A DNA stretch of 61,850 nucleotides from CAZCVI01 sp964502145 (GTDB lineage: Bacteria; Acidobacteriota; Aminicenantia; UBA2199): contig CAZCVI010000040.1 of NCBI GenBank assembly GCA_964502145.1, forward strand, positions 1 through 61,850. The letters are read 5' to 3'. The stretch's first letter is position 1, and each line of letters opens with the position of its first letter. Of the stretch, positions 50,367 through 59,235 are shown piece by piece. The position numbers and the translations under genes are program-made. The notes beneath the pieces were generated by a model. It ran no database searches and was not told the DNA's origin. It saw only the letters and a list, made by a program, of their open reading frames with translations.

Positions 50367-53243
50367 ATGAAACAAAAACAAATAAACAAATGTTTAGGCG
50401 TTACCCTGTTTTTGGTATTGATCTTTATGGCCGCATGGACCGCATATCCCCAGTATGCGTATTATTACGGAAAGAACAAGGTCATCACCCAAAAATATCA
50501 ATGGCAACATGTACAAACAGCCCATTTTGATCTTTATTACTATCATCGGCAAGAAACCCTGATTAAAAAATTGGCCATAGCTTCCGAAAAGGCCTATCAA
50601 AATATTTCCGATTACCTGAATGTGAAAGTAAAAAAACGAATTCCGTTGATTTTTTACAGTACCCATATTGATTTTGAGATGAACAACATCGCCGGATATC
50701 TCCCGCCCCAGGTTCAGGCTTTTGCTGAATCCAACTCGAACCGCGTCGTCGTGCAGGGCGATGATACCTTTGATGAATTAGTCCGCACTATCACCCATGA
50801 ACTCGGACATATTTTTGAGTACACCCTGATTGGCAATAGAGCACGTTTTTTTTCACCGCCCTTGTGGTTCATGGAAGGATTCTCGGAGTTTGTCACCCAT
50901 CATTGGGACCCCTTTTCATTACTTACCGTCAGAGACATGGTACTCACTGGCAGGATTCCTGTCATGGGAAAAAGTGGCGAACTGGAAACACCTTATTATA
51001 ATGGTAGAACTATTCCTTACGATTTCGGACACATGATCTATGAATTTCTGGATGAGAAATTCGGCAAACGCGGGATAAAAAAGTTCCTTTATTCTGCCCG
51101 TGGCGGTTCGCTTTTCAAAGGGAAACGGGATCTTTTATCTGTTTTTGATTATACCCCAAAATTGTTTAACTATGAGTTCGGCAAGTATTTAAGAAACCGC
51201 TTTAAACCCTTCTTCACCAAGGAAGACCCCGAAGATTACAGTTATATCATCGGGCCGGATCTCCCGTTTGCCTATACCTTTTCCCATCAGGTGTCACCTT
51301 CTGGCGAATTGGTGGCGATATTAACTGTTAATTACAAGATGCAGCAGTTGAATATCTTATTAATATCCATGAAAGACGGCAAAGTGATCAAGAACCTTAC
51401 CCCCGGTATTACCACAAGTTATGATTCCATCAGTTTGAATTTTAATCCTACCGATGGTCTCTCGTTTACCTGGAATCGCGAGAGCGATCAAATCGCGTTT
51501 TTTGTTCGTAAGGAGTGGACCGATTACCTCGTGGTGATTGATGTGTTAACTGGCAAAACCCAGAAGATGATCAAGTTGGAAAATATCCAGAAAGCCACAT
51601 CGCCCAAATTTAATCCCAAGAACCCCAAACAACTTTATTTCGCCGGTCAAGTCGATACCAAATCTTATATCTATTCCATGGACATAGATACCGGAAAAGT
51701 CACGCGGCACACCGATGGTCTTTTGTTTATCAAAGCCTTTGATATTACCCCTGACAATACACGTGTTGTCTTCTCCGCCAAAACCGGGAACTATTTTAAA
51801 CTGTATCTGGGCACATTAGACAAACCGGAAATGGCCAAACAACTCACCAGCGGTGATTACAATGATATCACCCCCACCTTTTCCGAGGATACCACGCGGA
51901 TTTATTACAGTTCCGATGAACGTCAATCTTATAATATTTGCGCCCTTGATCTTAATGCGAAGAAAATGAACCGCTTTACCGATGTGAAAACCGGGAATTT
52001 TTTCCCCATTGAAATCCCCGGTGAAAAGAATTTTGTGGTCATGTCTTCTTATTATAAAGGCAGTTTTACGCTCTTTAAAAAAGATATTTCCACGCCCCAG
52101 GAGGAGCGCGATATTCAATTCAGCGAGGTTGATACCACCACCCTGGCAAAAATAGATGAGCAAATCGCCGGTGATGTTGAGGTTAAATTCATGGGAAAAT
52201 ACCGGCCACTTAAAAAGCTTTTTGTGGATTCATTGCCTCCTATAGCTGTCAGTGTGGGGACAGATGGTGGTTTTAATGGCTATTCGTATTTAACTCTGAC
52301 CGATTTACTGGGCGATCATGTTTTCTCCATGATGGTCGCCACCTTCTATGGTTATCGTTCCTATGATCTCGCCTATTTGAACCAGAAGCGACGGTTCCAA
52401 ATGTACAGCCATCTCTTCGCGTATAAAGACGTGTACTATTATGATGGTTATAATTATGCCAATTACATGACTTTACGCAGTAAATATGGCGGTGAATTTG
52501 GATTTTTCTATCCTTTCAGCCGCTCTTACCGTGCCGAGGCCACCGTCTCTCTATACAAGCAAAAAGAAAACTTAGACAACCTAAATTATGGCGGCGATTT
52601 ACCTTACGGGCAATTCTTTGATGGAACAGCCCTGCCATTACGACTCTCATTGGTAGGCGAAACCACCCTGTTTCAAAACTATGGCCCCAACATGGGACAT
52701 TCCTTTAAAATATCTGCTTCAAAGTATGTCAAAATAGGTTCAAAGTTTCTTGATGCGTATACATTGGAAGCTGACTTCAGAAAATATCTCAGGATTAGCA
52801 ATACCGCGTTATTGGCCTTTCGGTTATACGGGTATAAATCAGGCGGTAAGAATTCCCTGTTGTTCTGGTCCGGTGGTAATAATACTTTCCGTTCAGAAGG
52901 GTTCTACCGGTTAACTGGGAACAACATATTTCTCTTTAATGCCGAGTTCAGGTTCCCTTTGGTACATGCTGCGCTTACTCCTATTGGTATTATCGGACCC
53001 GTTCGTGGTGTCTTCTTCTTTGATGTCGGTGGGATCTGGTATAATGGTGAAAAGTTCAAGCTCTTCCAAGAAAATGCAGAGGGGAAAAAACAATTCCGCT
53101 TGCAAGATGCCATCTCCGTGTATGGATACGGTCTTGAATTCTTCCTCTTCGGATACCCCATGCATGTTGAATGGGTCTGGAAAACAGATTGGAAGTATAA
53201 AGCGTACCATGGTGTTAACTTCTGGATCGGTTTTGATTTTTAA
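50367..53243 (+). CDS. Gluzincin metallopeptidase - beta-propeller - outer-membrane barrel fusion
   Basis: A 958-residue exported protein (signal segment 9-30). Residues about 45-290 form a gluzincin peptidase domain with zinc motif HELGH in VRTITHELGHIFEYTL and a downstream FMEGFSEFVTHHW supplying the third Glu. Next come TolB/PD40-type propeller blades (about 300-610), for example FDITPDNTRVVFSAKTGNYF and FSEDTTRIYYSSDERQ. The C-terminal about 300 residues are rich in aromatic amphipathic strands and end WIGFDF with a terminal Phe, as in BamA/Omp85-type barrels. It may process or sort envelope proteins at the outer membrane; the exact role is unknown. Confidence 0.82.
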   Translation: MKQKQINKCLGVTLFLVLIFMAAWTAYPQYAYYYGKNKVITQKYQWQHVQTAHFDLYYYHRQETLIKKLAIASEKAYQNISDYLNVKVKKRIPLIFYSTHIDFEMNNIAGYLPPQVQAFAESNSNRVVVQGDDTFDELVRTITHELGHIFEYTLIGNRARFFSPPLWFMEGFSEFVTHHWDPFSLLTVRDMVLTGRIPVMGKSGELETPYYNGRTIPYDFGHMIYEFLDEKFGKRGIKKFLYSARGGSLFKGKRDLLSVFDYTPKLFNYEFGKYLRNRFKPFFTKEDPEDYSYIIGPDLPFAYTFSHQVSPSGELVAILTVNYKMQQLNILLISMKDGKVIKNLTPGITTSYDSISLNFNPTDGLSFTWNRESDQIAFFVRKEWTDYLVVIDVLTGKTQKMIKLENIQKATSPKFNPKNPKQLYFAGQVDTKSYIYSMDIDTGKVTRHTDGLLFIKAFDITPDNTRVVFSAKTGNYFKLYLGTLDKPEMAKQLTSGDYNDITPTFSEDTTRIYYSSDERQSYNICALDLNAKKMNRFTDVKTGNFFPIEIPGEKNFVVMSSYYKGSFTLFKKDISTPQEERDIQFSEVDTTTLAKIDEQIAGDVEVKFMGKYRPLKKLFVDSLPPIAVSVGTDGGFNGYSYLTLTDLLGDHVFSMMVATFYGYRSYDLAYLNQKRRFQMYSHLFAYKDVYYYDGYNYANYMTLRSKYGGEFGFFYPFSRSYRAEATVSLYKQKENLDNLNYGGDLPYGQFFDGTALPLRLSLVGETTLFQNYGPNMGHSFKISASKYVKIGSKFLDAYTLEADFRKYLRISNTALLAFRLYGYKSGGKNSLLFWSGGNNTFRSEGFYRLTGNNIFLFNAEFRFPLVHAALTPIGIIGPVRGVFFFDVGGIWYNGEKFKLFQENAEGKKQFRLQDAISVYGYGLEFFLFGYPMHVEWVWKTDWKYKAYHGVNFWIGFDF

Positions 53244-53347
53244 TTCATAAATGAATCATACGTGGGCTGAAGGACAGCGGAGACAATGTATAAAAAGATG
53301 TTCTTTCCGCGTCCTTCATCCTACTATGGCATAAAGGGGCCAGTAGG

Positions 53348-54010
53348 GTGACAGAGCAAAAAACAAAACAAAAGGACTTGGAACAAACCATTGCGTTAGC
53401 CTTTGAAAACACGAACGCGACACTTCCCGAGGACAAATACTTTAACAAAATCTGGAACTCCATCGAAACCCGCGCCCCAATCGGGGAAAAATATTACCTG
53501 CGTTCTTTTTTCTCTGTTTTCTTTTTCTTGCTTTTTTTTGTTCTGTTCATTCTTTTTTACATGGAATTTTTATCCACCGTATTAACCTTAAAAGATATCC
53601 GCCAACAAAATACCCCCGTATTCCCCTCTGTTGCTCCCTCGTTGCATCCGTTTTATACTTTGACCGGAAAAGAATACAAGCAGGTTAAAATGGCTGGCGG
53701 AATCATAGTCAGTTCCATGGAAAAATCCCTCTTCCAAGTAAAAACGGAATCAACCGATACCATCCAATGGGATTTCTTTTCTGGACATATCATTGTAGAG
53801 AAAAGTGATTCCCATAAAATATTAATCATTCATCTACCAGATATGACACTTTCTCTGCGTTTGGGACGTTTCAATTTATTTTGTTATGATAACATCATCC
53901 GCATCATTCCCCTTGCTCATCCCCTCATAGTGGAAATAAACCGGGAAAAACTCTCCATAAAACCAGGGGAAACGTTTTACCTGCTCAACAAAAAAGCAGT
54001 CATCTATTAA
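53348..54010 (+). CDS. FecR-like single-pass membrane protein
   Basis: A 220-residue protein starting at GTG 53348. A short cytoplasmic N-terminus (LPEDKYFNKIWNSIETRAP) resembles anti-sigma-type segments, one membrane helix follows (FFLLFFVLFILFYMEFL), and the periplasmic part reads like a FecR domain (SGHIIVEKSDSHKILIIHLP and REKLSIKPGETFYLLNK). No sigma factor gene is adjacent. It is 104 bp after the barrel gene, likely the same operon. Confidence 0.55.
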   Translation: MTEQKTKQKDLEQTIALAFENTNATLPEDKYFNKIWNSIETRAPIGEKYYLRSFFSVFFFLLFFVLFILFYMEFLSTVLTLKDIRQQNTPVFPSVAPSLHPFYTLTGKEYKQVKMAGGIIVSSMEKSLFQVKTESTDTIQWDFFSGHIIVEKSDSHKILIIHLPDMTLSLRLGRFNLFCYDNIIRIIPLAHPLIVEINREKLSIKPGETFYLLNKKAVIY

Positions 54011-54026
54011 TTCTTTGCGCATCCAT

Positions 54027-54060
54027 CATTCCCATACTTCCCATTAACTCGACGGTTGAA
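54027..54060. repeat. Half-element remnant of the word-armed family
   Basis: ATTCCCATACTTCCCATTAA followed by CTCGACGGTTGAATTTTC resembles the right arm and right terminus of element E1. The left half is absent. Confidence 0.5.
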
Positions 54061-54090
54061 TTTTCTATTGTTTTGTATTAAAATGATACC

Positions 54091-54339
54091 ATGGAAAATT
54101 TAATCGAAGTTGAATGCCCGGAATGTCACACCACCCTGTGGGTGGACGTGGAGAAAAAGATCGTTGTCAACCATAAAAAAACAACGAAAAAAAGTTTTGC
54201 TTCCTTTGAAAATCTTCTTCTAAAAGAGAAAGAAAAAAAAGAAACCGTGGAAGAACGATTTCTAATGGCCCGGGATTTAGAACAGGCCAAGAAGAAAAAA
54301 GCCGAGGAGATATTCAAGAAATCTCTGGAAGGAGAATAA
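54091..54339 (+). CDS. Small zinc-knuckle-like protein
   Basis: An 82-residue protein starting MENLIEVECPECHTTLWVDV: a single C-x-x-C knuckle on a beta hairpin, then a highly charged helical tail (LLKEKEKKETVEERFLMARD). The short knuckle-plus-helix design occurs in small regulatory or RNA-binding proteins; I do not recognise a family. It precedes the asparaginase gene by 67 bp. Confidence 0.6.
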   Translation: MENLIEVECPECHTTLWVDVEKKIVVNHKKTTKKSFASFENLLLKEKEKKETVEERFLMARDLEQAKKKKAEEIFKKSLEGE

Positions 54340-54406
54340 AAAAATAGAAGCTAGGAAGTTAGGATGCTAGGAAGTTAGGATAAAAAAAAGACAAGAACAG
54401 GAATAG

Positions 54407-55408
54407 ATGAAAAAGAAAATATTATTGATACATACTGGTGGCACCATTGGCATGACCAAAGATTTGGAAAGTGGTGTATTAAAACCGGATCGTTTTTATA
54501 AGAGTTTGGTGAAAGTAGTTCCAGAACTTTATGACATTGCCGACATCGAGGTAGAGATTCCTTTTGTGATGGACAGTTCCGCATTGAATTTTCCCCAGTG
54601 GAAAGAGATTGCCGCTATTATTAAGCGTCGTATTGATAGCATTCATGGCGTCGTGATCACCCACGGCACCGACACACTCGCGTATACTGCTTCCGCTCTT
54701 TCTTATATGTTAATGAATATTCCCGTGCCCGTGATTTTAACCGGGGCACAGAAACCATTGAGTGAATTACGTTCTGATGCCCGTTCCAATTTTATCAATG
54801 CCATTGAACTCGCCACTTCCCCCGAGATTAAAGAAGTCGCTGTTTTTTTTGCTGACAAGTTAATGCGGGGCAATCGTACCATTAAACGACATATCAATCA
54901 TTTTGACGCCTTTGATTCGCCCAATTATCCCCTGTTGGCGCAAGTAGGCATTGATATTGATATTTATCAACAGAACCTGTTGCCTTCCGGGGGATTGTTT
55001 CATGTCTTTGATAAGATGGACAACGCTATTGCCGTTTATAAAACGTTTCCCGGTTGTACCAACCAGTATTTCCAACCCAGCAAAGATATTCGCGCCGTCT
55101 TATTAATTGGGTATGGGGCAGGTACTCTTTCGCTGGAATCAGGAAACCTGTTAAAAATGGTAGAAGCATGGATTGGCGAAGGAAAATTAGTGATCCTGAT
55201 GAGCGAATGCCGGGCTGGAAAAGTAAACCCCACCCTCTACGAATCAGGAAACGAATTACTTAAGCGCGGCGTGTTGCATTCCGGCGACATGACGTTTGAA
55301 GCAACCATTACTAAATTGATGTTCTTATTGGGACAATACGAGGAACCCGCCATGATCAGGAAAAACTTCTCCAAATCCCTGGCTGGCGAAATGGGAATAC
55401 AATCCTAG
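54407..55408 (+). CDS. ansA: Type I (cytoplasmic) L-asparaginase
   Basis: A 333-residue enzyme hydrolysing asparagine to aspartate and ammonia. The first nucleophile Thr is in LIHTGGTIGM, the second Thr-Asp pair in GVVITHGTDTLAYTASAL; MDSSALNFPQWKEIA contributes the substrate Ser. No signal peptide is present, so it is the cytoplasmic AnsA type. Two 16-bp copies of GCTAGGAAGTTAGGAT (54350-54381) lie just before it. Confidence 0.93.
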   Translation: MKKKILLIHTGGTIGMTKDLESGVLKPDRFYKSLVKVVPELYDIADIEVEIPFVMDSSALNFPQWKEIAAIIKRRIDSIHGVVITHGTDTLAYTASALSYMLMNIPVPVILTGAQKPLSELRSDARSNFINAIELATSPEIKEVAVFFADKLMRGNRTIKRHINHFDAFDSPNYPLLAQVGIDIDIYQQNLLPSGGLFHVFDKMDNAIAVYKTFPGCTNQYFQPSKDIRAVLLIGYGAGTLSLESGNLLKMVEAWIGEGKLVILMSECRAGKVNPTLYESGNELLKRGVLHSGDMTFEATITKLMFLLGQYEEPAMIRKNFSKSLAGEMGIQS

Positions 55409-55438
55409 CGACTGTCTCCCTTTTTTCATAGGACCCCA

Positions 55439-57697
55439 TTATTTTAAAGGATAAATCTGCAAGAATAGTTCTGGTTTAGACCCCGGAGTGGGCGACACTT
55501 CGAAATGGAAACGATAGAAGGTGTTATTTTTGAATACTTTGTACATCGCGTTTGGGATTTCTACCTGTTGGATAGTACCCGCTGGAATTTTTAAACCTGT
55601 GACCCGCCGATCAAAATTAAAGATGCGGACTTGGTAAGCACCAGTACTGTAATTTTCAAATACCACCCTAAAGGTAGGCACCGGTTTTGACGTCGAAAGG
55701 GTGAAAGTATAACGATCTTTTCCGATAAGTTCAAATTTTCGTTCCGTTGTGTCCGTCGGGTAGGTGCTTTCCCCGTAAATATTGCAGCGTGGATTATCGT
55801 CTTTGCTCAGCAGAATTGGATTATAATAAGGGACAGTCGGAAACAAAACGAACATACCGAAAAGAAGGCTGAAAAATAAATGCGGCGCATATTTCAAACG
55901 GTAGTTTTTCATCTTTTTAAGCGCCAGAAAGGTAAACAAAACCACTCCTGTCAGGAATATTATATTAGGCAAGTAGGCAAAATTACCCGGAACTTTAACA
56001 AAGGAGGGGAGCCAGTTGGGAAGGTAGCAATAAAGATTGCTCCACTGTTGGAACATCAGTCCCGCTCGTTCCAAATCCATATGCGTAACACTTTGGTACA
56101 GCGTAAAGGGATGGAATACTTGGTAGAGCACCATCAGCATCCCCACAATAGGTAAGTAAAGAGACAGTTTGCGAAAAAGTTTATTGCTCGTTTCCTGGTA
56201 ATAAATAATAGCGAAAAGCATCAATGCCCAGGCTGAAGGAACCACATAACGAGCTTGGGGACAGTAACCAGCCCGGACAGTCGAATAACCCACAAAAAAA
56301 ATAAAGGCAAACCCCACACTGGAAATCAAAAGATGGGGCCAATAGGTGCGGTATTTTTTTATAGCCAACAAGAGACCTGGAAAAAAGAGCAAGTAAAAAG
56401 GATTATATAGAATTAAACCATCCCGTTGGTCGAAGAAAATACCCAGCAGTGTTTCCGCCCGTTTTTGCAAGGGGATTTGTTCCATATTGCTTTGGTACGT
56501 TTTTTCTTGCTGTGGCGTCATCACCCCATTGTAAATTGACATCGGTTGAAAGTTTCCATACCCATAATACAGGAACCCGAAGAACAGTATCTGCAAGAGA
56601 ACCGGGAACAAAACAAAAAGAATGGCCCGTTTGGGTTGTTTTTTGATCATCCAGTAGACAAAGAAACCCGCGGCCAAAAGAAAAATAAAGATAGCGTACT
56701 TCAGACCCCAGAACACCGATATCCCCAGGAGAAATCCAGCCCATAGGAAACGGGCGTGTGTTTGTTTTCCTGTTTCTGCATACAAAACAAGGTACAGGGC
56801 GGATAGAATCAACAAAGAGGCTTGCAGTTCCGCGAAAATGTGAATACCATAGAAGAATACCGGGGCTGTTAGCGTATAGGTCACCGTAATAAATAGTGCC
56901 AAACTGCGGTTTTGCCATAATCGTAACGCAAAAAGGAATATTAACACTGCCAGGAAAGCCGCGAAGAGTCCCAAGAAGGCGCGAACAACAAAATAGAGTA
57001 TTGGCATCGGAAGTTTGCAGAGGAAAAAAGGTGCCAAGGTCAGCGAGAGGCCCGGCAAGTGACCGTAAGAGTACCATACTTTAAAACCTTTACCAATGCG
57101 AGCGTGGTGGTCCAGTTCCACGGCGATAAATTCCCGGTACAGGTTGCGGGCGTATTGGTTGAACACGTTGATATCCCCATCTTTCGCAATAGATTGGGAA
57201 ATCACCAGATAATGTGGTTCATCGCCACCCAGTATCACCCCTTTCTGGATAATAATAAACGCGGCCAGGATAAACAGGAGTTCTGCCACAATAAAAATAC
57301 CTATCCCCCGTTTTTTTAGCGACAAGCTATTGAAGAACAGTAGGAATTTACGATGGAGGTGAAACCGTTTGATAATTAATCCCATGGAAAGCAGTAGCGC
57401 CAATATCAACAGGTTGCTGACACGGGAAAGATAGTCCACTTTGTCCCAGTAGAACAGTTTCATAGGAAAAATAAGTAAACCCAAAGCCAGAGGAAAAAGC
57501 AGGTCCATATAGTTTTTCTTCTGAACAAATTTAAAATAGAGTACCCCGGTCATCACCAGACAGGTGCAGACAATCAGCGGGTGTTTGACTGGGAGTGTAA
57601 ACAAAAAGGCATGAAACCCCGCCAAGGCCAGTAGTTTGTGGGTCCATGGTTTAAAGTTAAAGTGATGCGTGTTATCAAGTATTTTCGTCTGTTTCAT
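55439..57697 (-). CDS. GT-C-like polytopic glycosyltransferase
   Basis: A 752-residue protein with about 13 membrane helices. The first large loop carries GGDEPHYLVISQSIAKDGDI, an acidic Asp-Glu motif as used by GT-C (ArnT/PMT-like) transferases that take sugars from lipid carriers. The C-terminal about 150 residues are periplasmic and beta-rich (STSKPVPTFRVVFENYSTGA). Acceptor and sugar are unknown. The gene is monocistronic and converges with ansA with 30 bp between. Confidence 0.75.
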   Translation of the reverse strand: MKQTKILDNTHHFNFKPWTHKLLALAGFHAFLFTLPVKHPLIVCTCLVMTGVLYFKFVQKKNYMDLLFPLALGLLIFPMKLFYWDKVDYLSRVSNLLILALLLSMGLIIKRFHLHRKFLLFFNSLSLKKRGIGIFIVAELLFILAAFIIIQKGVILGGDEPHYLVISQSIAKDGDINVFNQYARNLYREFIAVELDHHARIGKGFKVWYSYGHLPGLSLTLAPFFLCKLPMPILYFVVRAFLGLFAAFLAVLIFLFALRLWQNRSLALFITVTYTLTAPVFFYGIHIFAELQASLLILSALYLVLYAETGKQTHARFLWAGFLLGISVFWGLKYAIFIFLLAAGFFVYWMIKKQPKRAILFVLFPVLLQILFFGFLYYGYGNFQPMSIYNGVMTPQQEKTYQSNMEQIPLQKRAETLLGIFFDQRDGLILYNPFYLLFFPGLLLAIKKYRTYWPHLLISSVGFAFIFFVGYSTVRAGYCPQARYVVPSAWALMLFAIIYYQETSNKLFRKLSLYLPIVGMLMVLYQVFHPFTLYQSVTHMDLERAGLMFQQWSNLYCYLPNWLPSFVKVPGNFAYLPNIIFLTGVVLFTFLALKKMKNYRLKYAPHLFFSLLFGMFVLFPTVPYYNPILLSKDDNPRCNIYGESTYPTDTTERKFELIGKDRYTFTLSTSKPVPTFRVVFENYSTGAYQVRIFNFDRRVTGLKIPAGTIQQVEIPNAMYKVFKNNTFYRFHFEVSPTPGSKPELFLQIYPLK

Positions 57698-58030
57698 GTT
57701 TTTTCTAGTATTGCAGAGGATTTAAGAAAGATTATCTCATACAACTCATTGTTTGGCAACTGGAAAAATGTCCTATGCCTTTTCCCATCTTTTTTCTGGT
57801 TCTACTATCTTTTTGGTTAGCCGCCATCGGCAAAACCGGGGATGCTCTTTTACTTCTTTCGTGTAAAACAATCTCTGCAATTCCGTTTTCCATTATCAAT
57901 TCTCAATTCATCTTTTTCGCGTTCACAAGTGATACGTGCAAAAAGTTGATTTTTTATGGTTTTTATGTTACTGTAATACTTGGAATGCTAAGTTTGAGGA
58001 ATACAAGAATGGGATTTTAGGAGGTTTCGG
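57698..58030. other. Divergent intergenic region
   Basis: AT-rich spacer between the divergently oriented GT-C gene and the Rpn gene. It should hold promoters for both, but no near-consensus pair stood out. Short frames here have no protein-like features. Confidence 0.4.
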
Positions 58031-59164
58031 ATGTTCTTGGCACCATTGAATTATGATCGGTTTTTTAAAAAGATATTTTCAGATAATAAAATTGCCAAAA
58101 GGTTCCTTGAGGATTTTCTGGAAATAGAAATTGAAACTTTTGAGATGCTCAAGGAAAAGCACTATGTCACGGACGATGCCTCTTACGTGGAATTTGATTT
58201 TCGTTGCAAGATCAAGGGCGCCTATGTGATTATAGACATGCAGCAGTGGTACAAACGCGATATCGGTCAGCGTTTTTATCTTTCTCATACGCTGAATACC
58301 GGGTTACAACTGGAAAACCTGCCCATGCAACAAATGGTTCTAAATAGAAAGACCAAGAAGATGCAAAAAGCCAAAGATTATAGCGCTCTGGAACCAGTAT
58401 ACACGTTGATCTGGATGGCCACCGATGCCTTGGGGTTTTCACAGGACTACATCTCTTACATTATGACCCCGGAAGCCGTCCTGGATTTCCTTAATAATGA
58501 CCAACTGTGGAATAATCAGGCTATCGTGGAACTGTTGAAAGAAAGAGAACAGGTTTTGGACGTGGTCAATAACAATACCAAAGACCTTGATTTTTTACCC
58601 AAAAACCGCCTCATCTTTCTGTTGCAAAAAAATATAGTCAAGAACAAAACCATCAAAAAATACGAGAAATGGTTCAAATTCGCCGAGAAAACCCGTGATA
58701 AAAATAATACCGAGAGCGATTTCCGCGAGTATATGTCCGATGAAATCTTCTGTGAAATGATGCGCCGTCTCCGACGGGATGGATTAACCCCGGAAGACTA
58801 TACTTATATCGCCGATGAGGACGAGTTCTGGATCGGACTTGAAAAAATGGAAACCATCATGTATGAAGATGGAAAAAAAGATGGCGAAAAAATAGGGATC
58901 AGAAAAGGCAAGAAGCTGGGTCTTGAGGAAGGGAAGAAACTGGGTATTAATGAAGGCAAGAAGCTGGGTATCAATGAAGGAAAGAAGCTGGGTATCAATG
59001 AAGGAAAGAAGCTGGGTATTGAGGAGGGGGAACAAATAGCCCGTAAAAAGTTGGTTTTATATATGCTTCAAAAAAGCATAACTCCTGAAGAAATATCGGC
59101 AATGACGGGTATTGAATTGGATATAATCACAAAGATGACCGAGAAAACAGAAACTCCTGTATAG
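58031..59164 (+). CDS. Rpn-family PD-(D/E)XK nuclease/putative transposase
   Basis: A 377-residue protein with AGGAGG before the ATG. It starts MFLAPLNYDRFFKKIFSDNK and has the nuclease core YVEFDFRCKIKGAYVIIDMQQWY (Asp and the Asp-x-Gln variant of the D/E-x-K motif), as in Rpn/PDDEXK_2 proteins; E. coli Rpn proteins promote recA-independent recombination. Residues about 288-336 are near-perfect 8-residue repeats KKLGINEG, a length-variable linker in this family. The tail ITPEEISAMTGIELDIITKM is the usual small HTH-like end. Confidence 0.88.
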   Translation: MFLAPLNYDRFFKKIFSDNKIAKRFLEDFLEIEIETFEMLKEKHYVTDDASYVEFDFRCKIKGAYVIIDMQQWYKRDIGQRFYLSHTLNTGLQLENLPMQQMVLNRKTKKMQKAKDYSALEPVYTLIWMATDALGFSQDYISYIMTPEAVLDFLNNDQLWNNQAIVELLKEREQVLDVVNNNTKDLDFLPKNRLIFLLQKNIVKNKTIKKYEKWFKFAEKTRDKNNTESDFREYMSDEIFCEMMRRLRRDGLTPEDYTYIADEDEFWIGLEKMETIMYEDGKKDGEKIGIRKGKKLGLEEGKKLGINEGKKLGINEGKKLGINEGKKLGIEEGEQIARKKLVLYMLQKSITPEEISAMTGIELDIITKMTEKTETPV

Positions 59165-59235
59165 AAACGTATTGATAATTGAGCCTCTATAACAAGCGAG
59201 GAAGCGATGGGGTCAAATTTAGTACAGGTAAATAA

